Shown here piece by piece: positions 7,243-13,158 of a stretch of DNA of 20,665 bases. Source of the stretch: a virus; the IMG/VR virus record IMGVR_UViG_3300035698_023702, positions 1 to 20,665 of that record. One strand, given 5' to 3'. The translations under genes were made by a program, and so were the position numbers. The stretch's first letter is position 1, and the number at the start of each line of letters is the position of its first letter. The notes below the pieces were generated by a model. The model worked only from the letters and a program-made list of their open reading frames with translations, did no database searches and was not told the DNA's origin.

Positions 7243-7513
7243 AGCATTTTTTGATAGAAAAATATTAGGAAGAAAAAATAGAGGATGTAGAATAGATCCT
7301 CAAACAAGACAATCAGTTCAATTTGCTAAACATTCTGGAGATATAGTTTATCCTCTTAGAGGAGATGATGCAATTGCTAAAAAGTCAGAGATTATTGTTC
7401 CTACAAGAGAGCAAATGCTAAATCCTGTTCTTGAACCAAATCTCAATGAGGTTGGAGAAAATAAACATATAATTAAAAGAACTGCTAAAAGTAGATATGT
7501 GAAGCTGGATTAA
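7235..7513 (+). CDS. Hypothetical head-region protein, 92 aa
   Basis: No family was recognised. It is a basic protein with a Lys/Arg-rich N-terminus (RKILGRKNRGCRID), a short central strand region (GDIVYPLRGDDAIAKKSEIIV) and a basic C-terminal tail. There is no membrane segment. Its position between the portal-MuF gene and the protease suggests a small head component or assembly factor. It overlaps the preceding ORF by eight bases and is followed after one base by the next gene (TAAAATG). Confidence 0.65.
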   Translation: MSKAFFDRKILGRKNRGCRIDPQTRQSVQFAKHSGDIVYPLRGDDAIAKKSEIIVPTREQMLNPVLEPNLNEVGENKHIIKRTAKSRYVKLD

Positions 7514-7514
7514 A

Positions 7515-7847
7515 ATGGTCTCTAAAGAAATCAAAATAAAATTGAATACAAAGAAAGGACAGTCAGAGATTAAAACAGAAAAATTAAAAGGAAATTTAGA
7601 TTGTGTAATTGTAGATATTCTTGAAAAGATTGATATTATTATTCAAAGTTCTCTTGGATATTTAATTCTTAAAAGAAATCAAATTGAAGGAATTAATTAT
7701 TTTGCTCCAAGGATTAGAATAGTTCCTTCAGAAAATGATTTAAAAGATATTTTAACTTTTGATAAGTTTAAACTCAATGAAGAATTGCTTATTACTGTGA
7801 TAGGATCAAAGAATATTGATGTTGGAATAATTCTTAGAATAGACTAA
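7515..7847 (+). CDS. Hypothetical protein, 110 aa, beta-rich
   Basis: No family was recognised. Alternating hydrophobic stretches (CVIVDILEKIDIIIQSS, GYLILKRNQIEGINYF, PRIRIVPS, LLITVIGSKNIDVGIILRID) suggest a mostly beta fold. It is the last gene of the P2 operon, one base after its neighbour (TAAAATG). Placement just upstream of the protease gene fits an accessory head protein, by inference from order only. Confidence 0.65.
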   Translation: MVSKEIKIKLNTKKGQSEIKTEKLKGNLDCVIVDILEKIDIIIQSSLGYLILKRNQIEGINYFAPRIRIVPSENDLKDILTFDKFKLNEELLITVIGSKNIDVGIILRID

Positions 7848-7850
7848 TTA

Positions 7851-7879
7851 TATATAGTGCCCTTACCAATATATTTAAA
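7851..7879 (+). promoter_or_regulatory. Archaeal promoter P3 (two-part motif)
   Basis: TATATAGTG starts at 7851 and the box AATATATTTAAA lies at 7868-7879, preceded by ACC. The predicted start is near 7901, leaving a leader of about 13 bases that contains AAGGAG (7903-7908) five bases before the ATG at 7914. It drives the protease-scaffold-capsid operon. The first nine bases match promoter P4 exactly. Confidence 0.65.
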
Positions 7880-7913
7880 CTAATTGTACATAAGTTATTT
7901 ATAAGGAGTAACA

Positions 7914-8855
7914 ATGCCACTTCCAAAACCATCAAAAGGAGAAGAAAGGAATAAATTTATTTCAAGATGCATCAGTTTTGCAGTTGATGATGGTATGCCA
8001 CAAGAACAGGCAGTTGCTGCTTGTCATACAACATGGAGGAGAGCAAAAGGAATAAAAGAACCAAAATCTAAAATGAATCTAAAATTTAATTATCAAGTTC
8101 CAATTATTGAAAGTGCTTTTGTAGATGAGGAATTTATAATCCAAGGTACTGCACTTAATGCAACACTTACTTCTAACAATCATAAATTTCTTGCTGAAGA
8201 ATTACAAAAATCAGCAGGCACATTAACAGGAGTTCCTTTGCTTGTGGACCATAGAAATGAAGTGGATGCAATTAAGGGAAGAGTTCTTTCTGGAGAATAT
8301 ATTGACGAAGAAGAAAAAGTAGATTTTAGAGCAAATGTTGTAGATAAAACTATAAAAGGGATGATACAGGATGGTAGAATAGATAGTGTTTCAGTTGGAT
8401 GTGCAGTGGAAGATTTAGAAGAATCTGAAGATGGTTTTTTAATTCCAAGAGGAATTGAATTTAAAGAATTAAGTTTAGTTGCAGTTGCAGCAGATGATGG
8501 AGCAACATTTCAAGTAGCATTACAAGAAGCTTATGAAGCATCTGATGATAATATTCAAATAAATAAAACGGGAGGTAAAATAAAGATGAGTAAAGACGAA
8601 AAACAAGAAGTAGAAAAACTACAAGAAATGATTAACAAAGCAGTTGAGAAAGCAGTTAAAATCAAATTAGCAGATGCAGATAAACCTGAAGATAAACCAG
8701 AAGATAAACCAGAAGATAAGGATGAAGGTAATGAAGATGATGATCCTGAAGATGAAGACAAAGAGGAACCAATAGCAGAAGAAAAAGGTAAGTACAAAAT
8801 TGTTCAAGGACATGGAAGTCTTAAAGGTGGGAGCTTTACTGTTATGAGAGCATAA
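7914..8855 (+). CDS. Prohead maturation protease with C-terminal scaffold region
   Basis: This 313-aa protein has three parts. Residues 1-46 form a small conserved-looking module (MPLPKPSKGEERNKFISRC, then CHTTWRRAKG) found at the front of some virus proteases. Residues about 58-205 are an HK97-type serine protease: H113 in VDHRN, S160 in DSVSVGC and E185 in FKELSLVAVA fit the expected catalytic positions. Residues about 225-313 are a Lys/Glu helix, then an acidic stretch with three KPED repeats (257-268), typical of a scaffold or delta domain that is cleaved on maturation. Assignment of S160 rather than S158 follows the SVG pattern. The gene precedes the decoration and major capsid genes in standard order. 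An internal start may also give a separate scaffold product. Confidence 0.85.
   Translation: MPLPKPSKGEERNKFISRCISFAVDDGMPQEQAVAACHTTWRRAKGIKEPKSKMNLKFNYQVPIIESAFVDEEFIIQGTALNATLTSNNHKFLAEELQKSAGTLTGVPLLVDHRNEVDAIKGRVLSGEYIDEEEKVDFRANVVDKTIKGMIQDGRIDSVSVGCAVEDLEESEDGFLIPRGIEFKELSLVAVAADDGATFQVALQEAYEASDDNIQINKTGGKIKMSKDEKQEVEKLQEMINKAVEKAVKIKLADADKPEDKPEDKPEDKDEGNEDDDPEDEDKEEPIAEEKGKYKIVQGHGSLKGGSFTVMRA
8586..8855 (+). CDS. Possible nested scaffold protein from an internal in-frame start
   Basis: Within the protease gene, GGAGGT at 8571-8576 precedes an in-frame ATG at 8586 by nine bases. Translation from it would give an 89-aa acidic, helix-rich protein (residues 225-313 of the full-length product, starting MSKDEKQEVEKL). 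In-frame internal starts that yield free scaffold are known from phage lambda (Nu3 within C) and relatives. The Shine-Dalgarno is as strong as those of the portal and tail genes. The bases also encode Thr-Gly-Gly-Lys, so chance is possible. Confidence 0.5.
   Translation: MSKDEKQEVEKLQEMINKAVEKAVKIKLADADKPEDKPEDKPEDKDEGNEDDDPEDEDKEEPIAEEKGKYKIVQGHGSLKGGSFTVMRA
8682..8717 (+). repeat. Three 12-base tandem repeats encoding KPED
   Basis: Three consecutive copies of AAACC(A/T)GAAGAT encode KPED three times in the acidic scaffold region. Copies two and three are identical. This is a site where copy number could vary between related genomes by slippage. Confidence 0.8.
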
Positions 8856-8856
8856 A

Positions 8857-9297
8857 ATGGCAATAGGAGTAATAAATCCATTAGGAGCAGTATGTCTTTT
8901 TGACGGTGAAGTACCAAGAACATTTTCAGCAGTAGCAAGAGAAATAATCTCAGGTGGAGACTTTGTATTTAGTTCAGGAACAGCAGGAGCAGTTGGCTCA
9001 CAAGCAAGTAGTTATGCTACATCAGATATTGAAGTAGCTCATTGTGATGCTGAAGAAAGAGTAAATGGTCTTGCATTAGGAAACGTAGGTTCAGGTGAAT
9101 TAGTTACAGTTGCAACAAGAGGAAATTATTTACTTAAGTCAGCAGGTGTAGTATCAGGTGGACAGTTATTAGTTTTAGAACCATCAAATTTTGATGGAGT
9201 TTTAAATGTAGGGACAGGTTCATTTGTAGGTGTTATAGGTAGAGCAATTACAGAAGCAGGTAGTGATTCATATTGTCTTGTCTCATTAAATTTGTAA
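8857..9297 (+). CDS. Capsid decoration-like protein (DUF2190-like)
   Basis: This 146-aa, Gly/Val/Ser-rich, beta-strand protein lies between the protease and major capsid genes, where lambda gpD-like decoration (cement) proteins are usual. The pattern VNGLALGNVGSGELVTVATR, then GGQLLVLEPSNF and FVGVIGRAITEAGSDSYCLV resembles DUF2190-type proteins, which have a beta-tulip-like fold and bind the capsid surface. There is no signal peptide. Junctions on both sides are one-base spacers (TAAAATG and TAAGATG). The assignment rests on position and the general pattern rather than on a diagnostic motif. Confidence 0.6.
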   Translation: MAIGVINPLGAVCLFDGEVPRTFSAVAREIISGGDFVFSSGTAGAVGSQASSYATSDIEVAHCDAEERVNGLALGNVGSGELVTVATRGNYLLKSAGVVSGGQLLVLEPSNFDGVLNVGTGSFVGVIGRAITEAGSDSYCLVSLNL

Positions 9298-9298
9298 G

Positions 9299-10171
9299 AT
9301 GGCATTTAAAAGAATACAAGAATACATAACAAGAGATACTGGCGTGGCTGGTACATTGTTAATTCCAAAGTTAATCTTACCTACTTTAATTGATGAGGCA
9401 GATAAGTTTTTATTACCAAGAGAATTAGCAGCATTGTACACTACAGCAGCTCAGAACGCAAATCAAGGTGAAAGTTGGAGCATTAATTTAATCAAACCAA
9501 ATTCTATGGATGTTAGAAAAATTAGTGAAGGTGCAGAAATTAATATGGATGCACTTGAATATGATACTAACGTTACAATAGAACCAGTGAAATATGGAGT
9601 AGCTATTAGAATTACAAGAGAGATGATGGAAGATAGTCAATTCCCATTATTTGATATAAATCTTAGATATGCAGGAAAAAGATTTGCTGAAAAAGAAACT
9701 GAATTGATTATAGATGAACTTAATTCAACAACTAATGCAGTTACAGGTGGAGCAGCTATTACAATAGCAAATATCGCTGAAGGTATGAATTATCTTGAAC
9801 AAAATGACTATCTACCTACAGATTTTTTAGTGGGAGATAAGATACTTCAAAACCTTAGAAACATAGACACATTTATAGAAGCAGACAAAGCTGGAAACAC
9901 AGACATGATGAAAACAGGATTCCTAGGAACTATTTTCGGAATGGGTGTGGTTAGATTCAGTAGAAATGCAACAAGTGCACCAAGTACTAAAGCATTATAT
10001 TCTTTTGTTATTGACAGAAAATGGTCTTATGTGGTTGCTTACAAAAGAGATATAACAGTAGAAAACTTTGACTTGCCTACATTTGATATGACAGGAGCAG
10101 CAATAACTATGAGAATTGATGTAGAATACTTAAGAGATTACGCTACTTGTACAATAACAACTACAGGATAG
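9299..10171 (+). CDS. Major capsid protein, HK97 fold
   Basis: This 290-aa protein has the expected size and position for a mature-length HK97-fold capsid subunit. Features include an N-arm (MAFKRIQEYITRDT), an E-loop-like region with ISEGAEINMD near 78-87, a P-domain/spine segment with ITREMMEDSQFP and a long helix (FAEKETELIIDEL), an A-domain (LPTDFLVGDKILQNLRNI), and a C-terminal strand region ending in MRIDVEYLRDYATCTITTTG. The absence of a long cleavable N-terminal delta domain fits the separate scaffold region in the protease gene. One base separates it from the decoration-like gene. It ends with TAG. Confidence 0.85.
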   Translation: MAFKRIQEYITRDTGVAGTLLIPKLILPTLIDEADKFLLPRELAALYTTAAQNANQGESWSINLIKPNSMDVRKISEGAEINMDALEYDTNVTIEPVKYGVAIRITREMMEDSQFPLFDINLRYAGKRFAEKETELIIDELNSTTNAVTGGAAITIANIAEGMNYLEQNDYLPTDFLVGDKILQNLRNIDTFIEADKAGNTDMMKTGFLGTIFGMGVVRFSRNATSAPSTKALYSFVIDRKWSYVVAYKRDITVENFDLPTFDMTGAAITMRIDVEYLRDYATCTITTTG

Positions 10172-10202
10172 TTTTATTTCCAAATAAAACTCATATAAGA
10201 AA

Positions 10203-10448
10203 ATGGTAGTAGGAACATTAAATGCAAGTGGAGGATTAGTTGCAGGAGCAATAGATGGAGTTGGAGGAACATCTGATACAGCAACAGGTATAGGAGTACC
10301 AGAAAACATTTTGCAACATCAAGGAACACCACATTCAAGTTTACAATGGACAGCTGGAAGTCAGTTATGTGAAGATGTAGTTAATCATCAGTTATATATG
10401 GCAAGCGGATTATATCCTGGTGGTTCAGATTGGTCTCAATTAGCATAA
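10203..10448 (+). CDS. Hypothetical Gly-rich protein, 81 aa
   Basis: No family was recognised. The N-terminal half is Gly/Ala/Thr-rich (LNASGGLVAGAIDGVGGTSD), and the second half contains SLQWTAGSQLCEDVVNHQLY. It resembles short beta-rich virion or decoration components but carries no diagnostic motif. It follows the capsid gene by 31 bases, has no clear Shine-Dalgarno, and is followed directly by the T-rich terminator, so it is probably the last gene of the P3 transcript. Confidence 0.6.
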   Translation: MVVGTLNASGGLVAGAIDGVGGTSDTATGIGVPENILQHQGTPHSSLQWTAGSQLCEDVVNHQLYMASGLYPGGSDWSQLA

Positions 10449-10450
10449 AT

Positions 10451-10481
10451 TTATTTTTTATTATTTTTCATTTTATTTTTT
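10451..10481 (+). terminator. T-rich archaeal-type terminator
   Basis: Several T tracts (six, five, four and six or more in a row) run through 31 bases immediately after the 81-aa gene. Archaeal RNA polymerase terminates at U-rich tracts without needing a hairpin. This is the densest T run noticed on the + strand, and it closes the capsid operon. Confidence 0.65.
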
Positions 10482-10490
10482 AAGAAAAAA

Positions 10491-10526
10491 GATTGTCGTG
10501 TAGTCGCCTCTGAATTTCCGACAATT
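10491..10526 (+). promoter_or_regulatory. Stem-loop upstream of the ACG-initiated gene
   Basis: AUUGUCG at 10492-10498 pairs perfectly with CGACAAU at 10519-10525, extended by a G-U pair, around a 20-base loop. GUCG at 10503-10506 could pair with the same CGAC, so two alternative stems compete. It lies between the terminator and the AGGAGGT at 10544-10550, so it could be part of a leader or of the 3' end of the upstream transcript. Confidence 0.45.
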
Positions 10527-10557
10527 CAAACACAATTAAATTAAGGAGGTAAAAAAA

Positions 10558-10737
10558 ACGGTATTTACACAATCAGAAGGGAAAAGAGATCGAGAATATG
10601 CAAAATTCATAGCTGTGCAGATAGGTTCTATAAGTGCAATAGGAGTAGTATTACATGCTATACAGAGTGGAACCACAGAAGCAGTCCCAGTTTTATGTGA
10701 TGCAAATGGATTACTTTTAACATCTGGAGTTAATTAG
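10558..10737 (+). CDS. Small protein with probable ACG start, 59 aa
   Basis: The frame has no ATG, GTG or TTG near its front, yet a perfect AGGAGGT (10544-10550) stands seven bases before ACG at 10558, a single base change from ATG. The frame is closed upstream by TAA at 10537. The product (VFTQSEGKRDREYAKFIAVQ onward, ending LLLTSGVN) is a compact, plausible soluble protein with strand-like segments (IGSISAIGVVLHAI, AVPVLCDANGLLLTSG), suggesting a small virion component. It ends at TAG; an in-frame TAA three sense codons later stands one base before the next ATG. Function unknown. The alternative is a pseudogene or sequencing error at the start codon. Confidence 0.6.
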   Translation, partial: TVFTQSEGKRDREYAKFIAVQIGSISAIGVVLHAIQSGTTEAVPVLCDANGLLLTSGVN

Positions 10738-10750
10738 CCATTAAAATAAA

Positions 10751-11116
10751 ATGGCATTAAGTACTATCGGTTCAATAGCAAACTTCATAACTGAAAGTCT
10801 ACAAGTACCTACAGGTGTTTCTGGTAATATGATTGAAATTGTAGACATGGCCAGACAACATGTTGCTAATTACACAGGGGATGTGATTGGTTCAAATTCT
10901 ATTGGTACAAAATATCAACCAGCAATAGTTAATTTTTCTAAGGCAGATACAATCGATTTAATTCAAGCACAAGCAGGTGGAGAAAAAATAAAACTTGGAG
11001 AATTAAGTATAGATGAAAGTGGCGAAGAACTAAGTGCTAAACAATATAGATTATTTGGAGAAATGGAATTAAAGGCATTAGGTAGAAAAACACACTTTGC
11101 CAGGAGTTTGAGTTAG
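10751..11116 (+). CDS. Head-tail connector/adaptor-like protein
   Basis: This 121-aa protein has helical segments IANFITESL (about residues 9-17), MIEIVDMARQHVANYTGDVI (27-46) and YQPAIVNFSKADTIDLIQAQ, followed by KIKLGELSID. This pattern is common in small proteins placed after the major capsid gene that act as connector or adaptor subunits bound to the portal. Position after capsid genes and before neck genes agrees. The start ATG has the TAAAATGG context, although the TAA there lies after the previous gene's TAG. No decisive motif was seen. Confidence 0.5.
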   Translation: MALSTIGSIANFITESLQVPTGVSGNMIEIVDMARQHVANYTGDVIGSNSIGTKYQPAIVNFSKADTIDLIQAQAGGEKIKLGELSIDESGEELSAKQYRLFGEMELKALGRKTHFARSLS

Positions 11117-11117
11117 G

Positions 11118-11465
11118 ATGCCTGAAGCAATAATCTCTGCAAGTGGAGCTCAACACGGATTAGTTATTAATTCCTCTGGAGCAGCAATGGTTGATAATAG
11201 TAGTCCTACAATTGAAATAATAAGATTAAATGCAGGAAGTCCTGCCACAGATTTTGTGTTTAATACTATTTCTAAAGGAGTAAGTATCTTAAATATAGGT
11301 TCTGCACCTGTTTATTATAAATTTGATGCAATAGCAGATACAGGAAGTACAAGTGGATTTTTAAGTCAAGGTTGTGCCTTTGAAGCCGATTTAAAATGTG
11401 GAAGTGTTAGTGTATTGGGCTCTGGAACTTCAACATCAGAAGTGGAGGTTATTAAATTAAGTTAA
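11118..11465 (+). CDS. Hypothetical beta-rich virion protein, 115 aa
   Basis: No family was firmly recognised. It is rich in Ser, Gly and Ile, with strands such as IEIIRLNAGSPATDFVF, GVSILNIGSAPVYYKFDAI and SVSVLGSGTSTSEVEVIKL. The regularly spaced strands suggest a beta-sandwich of a neck or accessory virion protein. One-base junctions (TAGGATG before, TAAAATG after) tie it to the neck gene series. Confidence 0.55.
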   Translation: MPEAIISASGAQHGLVINSSGAAMVDNSSPTIEIIRLNAGSPATDFVFNTISKGVSILNIGSAPVYYKFDAIADTGSTSGFLSQGCAFEADLKCGSVSVLGSGTSTSEVEVIKLS

Positions 11466-11466
11466 A

Positions 11467-11913
11467 ATGACAATTAAAGATACCTTATCCGCAGGTTTTG
11501 TTAATGTAATTAACAAAGCAGGAAAACCTATTAGAGTTAGATATTTCTCTGCTGAACCTGGAAGTGTTTGGGATGATGAAGTAACCCTTACAGAAGTTGC
11601 TGGCTCTGAAGTATGGACTTCTGGAGTTGTTATGCCTTTAGATAATAGACAAGGTTCTGAAGATGTAAACTTAGTAGAACAGGGAAAATTATCAAATCAT
11701 GATCAAAAATTATATGTGAACGGATCTCTTGATTTTACTGGGATAGGAAGCAATATTAAAGTTAAAATTGGAATGACAGGTAGCCCTACTCAAACTTATA
11801 ATTATACAATGATTCCTGTTGGGGGAATACCTTATGAAGTAGAAGAAACTCCAATTTACAAAAAGGTTTATATCAGAAAATTAACTACTGAAAGTTTGGT
11901 GGGAGAAACTTAA
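11467..11913 (+). CDS. Hypothetical neck-region protein, 148 aa
   Basis: No family was firmly recognised. The protein is beta-rich (FVNVINKAGKPIRVRYFSAE, KLYVNGSLDF, YNYTMIPVGGIPYEV, YKKVYIRKLT). Position between the connector-like gene and the HK97 gp10-like gene is that of a head-tail stopper or joining protein; this is inference from order. It is joined to its neighbours by one-base junctions on both sides. Confidence 0.55.
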   Translation: MTIKDTLSAGFVNVINKAGKPIRVRYFSAEPGSVWDDEVTLTEVAGSEVWTSGVVMPLDNRQGSEDVNLVEQGKLSNHDQKLYVNGSLDFTGIGSNIKVKIGMTGSPTQTYNYTMIPVGGIPYEVEETPIYKKVYIRKLTTESLVGET

Positions 11914-11914
11914 G

Positions 11915-12268
11915 ATGACTGTAAGCTATACTATAAAGGGAATTCCTCAAGCAATTAAATTTCTTAAACAAAAAGCAGAAAAAACAGAAAGAGAAATAGA
12001 AAATTCTATGAAAAAAGTTGGAAGACACATGCAGAATGAAGTAAAAGAAAGTATTGCAGGACATAAATCTGAACCAACAAGTGTTGATACAGGACATTTA
12101 ATGAGGAATGTATTTGAGCAAGCCAGTAAAAAAGAGGTAGTAATTTTTACACATGTGCCTTATGCTAATGTTGTAGAAAATAGTACAAGAATAACAGGTG
12201 GACCAAGAAGACATTTTCAGAATTCTTTTAATAGAAATAAACAAAAAGTAATTAGTATTTTAAAGTAA
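11915..12268 (+). CDS. HK97 gp10-like neck/tail completion protein
   Basis: This 117-aa protein matches the HK97 gp10-like pattern: an N-terminal strand then a long helix (GIPQAIKFLKQKAEKTEREI, ending near VGRHMQNEVKESI), the motif SVDTGHLMRNVFEQ at about 56-69, then VVIFTHVPYANVVE and a C-terminal GGPRRHFQNSF. Proteins of this family join the head and tail in siphoviruses and are normally followed by the tail terminator gene, as here. The start is one base after the preceding stop (TAAGATG). Confidence 0.75.
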   Translation: MTVSYTIKGIPQAIKFLKQKAEKTEREIENSMKKVGRHMQNEVKESIAGHKSEPTSVDTGHLMRNVFEQASKKEVVIFTHVPYANVVENSTRITGGPRRHFQNSFNRNKQKVISILK

Positions 12269-12279
12269 GGAATAAAAAA

Positions 12280-12308
12280 TATATAGTGATTAACTCAAAC
12301 TATATAAA
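12280..12308 (+). promoter_or_regulatory. Archaeal promoter P4 (two-part motif) for the tail operon
   Basis: TATATAGTG starts at 12280 and the box AAACTATATAAA at 12297-12308, preceded by CTC, again with a 17-base offset. The predicted start is near 12330, giving a leader of about 43 bases before the ATG at 12373, the longest leader of the four promoters. Confidence 0.65.
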
Positions 12309-12319
12309 GGAACAAGCAT

Positions 12320-12370
12320 ATTCAATATTGAATCAAGCGAGATTCATTAATTAAAATGTCAAGCGAGACA
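12320..12370 (+). promoter_or_regulatory. Tail-operon leader: palindrome and two AAGCGA-loop hairpins
   Basis: A perfect 14-base palindrome, ATTCAATATTGAAT, spans 12320-12333 over the predicted transcription start. Hairpin A is TGAATC-AAGCGA-GATTCA (12329-12346) and hairpin B is TGTC-AAGCGA-GACA (12357-12370). Both have the same six-base loop but different, fully paired stems. A seven-codon ORF (ATG 12356 to TAG 12377-12379) runs through hairpin B and overlaps the start codon of the next gene. No Shine-Dalgarno is present before the ATG at 12373. Confidence 0.5.
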
Positions 12371-12372
12371 AA

Positions 12373-12822
12373 ATGGTAGTAGAAAGTGCAACTTTCGTAA
12401 GAGATGTATTGTTTTTTATAAAGGATGATTTAACCACTGGGGTAGATGATCCCCTTACTGGTAGAACTACTCAATCTAATTTTATTATGACTTCTTATCC
12501 TCAAAGATTAGTGGAATATCCACTTATTACAATTAAATTACTAAATTATGATGCAACAAGGGCAGGCATGCAGACAAAAGCAATGGATGTGACTCTTGCT
12601 ATTGAAGTTAGAGTTTGGGGCAGAAATCAAAAAGAAAAAGACGAGTTAGCAAATAATTGCTATAAAAGATTAAGAGATATCCAATTCACAGCAAGTACGG
12701 GGTCTATTGCAAACAACTTACATAATTTTACCTTATTAAGTGCTACTGAATTAGATGAGCCTGGTGAAGATCAGCCAAAATCAAGAATATTAAATATACA
12801 ATATAACTTTTATGATGTTTAA
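12373..12822 (+). CDS. Tail terminator-like protein
   Basis: This 149-aa protein has an N-terminal helix (SATFVRDVLFFIKDDL), a strand region (YPLITIKLLNYDATRAG), then MDVTLAIEVRVWGRNQKEKD leading into a helix (ELANNCYKRLRDI) and a C-terminal strand (RILNIQYNFYDV). This order of elements is that of gpU-like tail terminator proteins, which cap the tail tube and join it to the head. The gp10-like gene upstream and major tail protein downstream agree. It is the first gene of the P4 transcript and has an unusually structured leader. The fold call is from pattern and position only. Confidence 0.6.
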   Translation: MVVESATFVRDVLFFIKDDLTTGVDDPLTGRTTQSNFIMTSYPQRLVEYPLITIKLLNYDATRAGMQTKAMDVTLAIEVRVWGRNQKEKDELANNCYKRLRDIQFTASTGSIANNLHNFTLLSATELDEPGEDQPKSRILNIQYNFYDV

Positions 12823-12839
12823 ATTAGGAGGTAAAGAAA

Positions 12840-13154
12840 ATTGCAGATAGAGACCAAATTTCGTGGATAAGAGAGCATGAACCCTGGAGGTTACCAGACT
12901 ATTCAAAAGAGGAAAAAGAGCCTGAGAGCAAGCCAGAAGAAGAAATAGAGTTATCTGAGCCAAAGGCATGGAATTTTATGGAATTGACACAAATCAAAGG
13001 AGTAGGTATAGAGAGAGCAAAAGATATAGGCAGAATATACAAATCAAAAGAAGAGTTTATTCAAGCATTGAAAGATAATAAAGTAAGCCTAAGAAATGAT
13101 GTTGTTGAATTACTTAAAAATCATTTTCAATTAAATAACACAGGAGGTATATAA
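12840..13154 (+). CDS. Helix-hairpin-helix protein with probable ATT start, 104 aa
   Basis: An AGGAGGT at 12826-12832 stands seven bases before ATT at 12840; the frame is closed upstream by TAG at 12825-12827 and contains no ATG until 12978 (residue 47). Residues 2-46 are coding in character (HEPWRLPDYSKEEK, acidic Glu/Pro-rich stretch). Residues 48-68 form a helix-hairpin-helix: LTQIKGVGIERAKDIGRI, with the GVG turn, followed by two helices (EEFIQALK, NDVVELLKNHF). HhH motifs usually bind DNA backbone. Here the gene lies between the tail terminator and major tail protein genes. If translation began at 12978 only the HhH would be made. Its 3' end contains the Shine-Dalgarno of the next gene (13143-13148). 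Confidence 0.65.
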   Translation: MADRDQISWIREHEPWRLPDYSKEEKEPESKPEEEIELSEPKAWNFMELTQIKGVGIERAKDIGRIYKSKEEFIQALKDNKVSLRNDVVELLKNHFQLNNTGGI

Positions 13155-13158
13155 AGAA

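Noticed and set aside
10735-10750. TAG stop of the ACG gene followed by an in-frame TAA three codons later that makes a TAAAATG junction, hinting at TAG readthrough (e.g. pyrrolysine).
   Set aside because: TAG is the normal stop of the capsid, HNH and 11116 genes, with no comparable extension in those cases. One instance is not enough.
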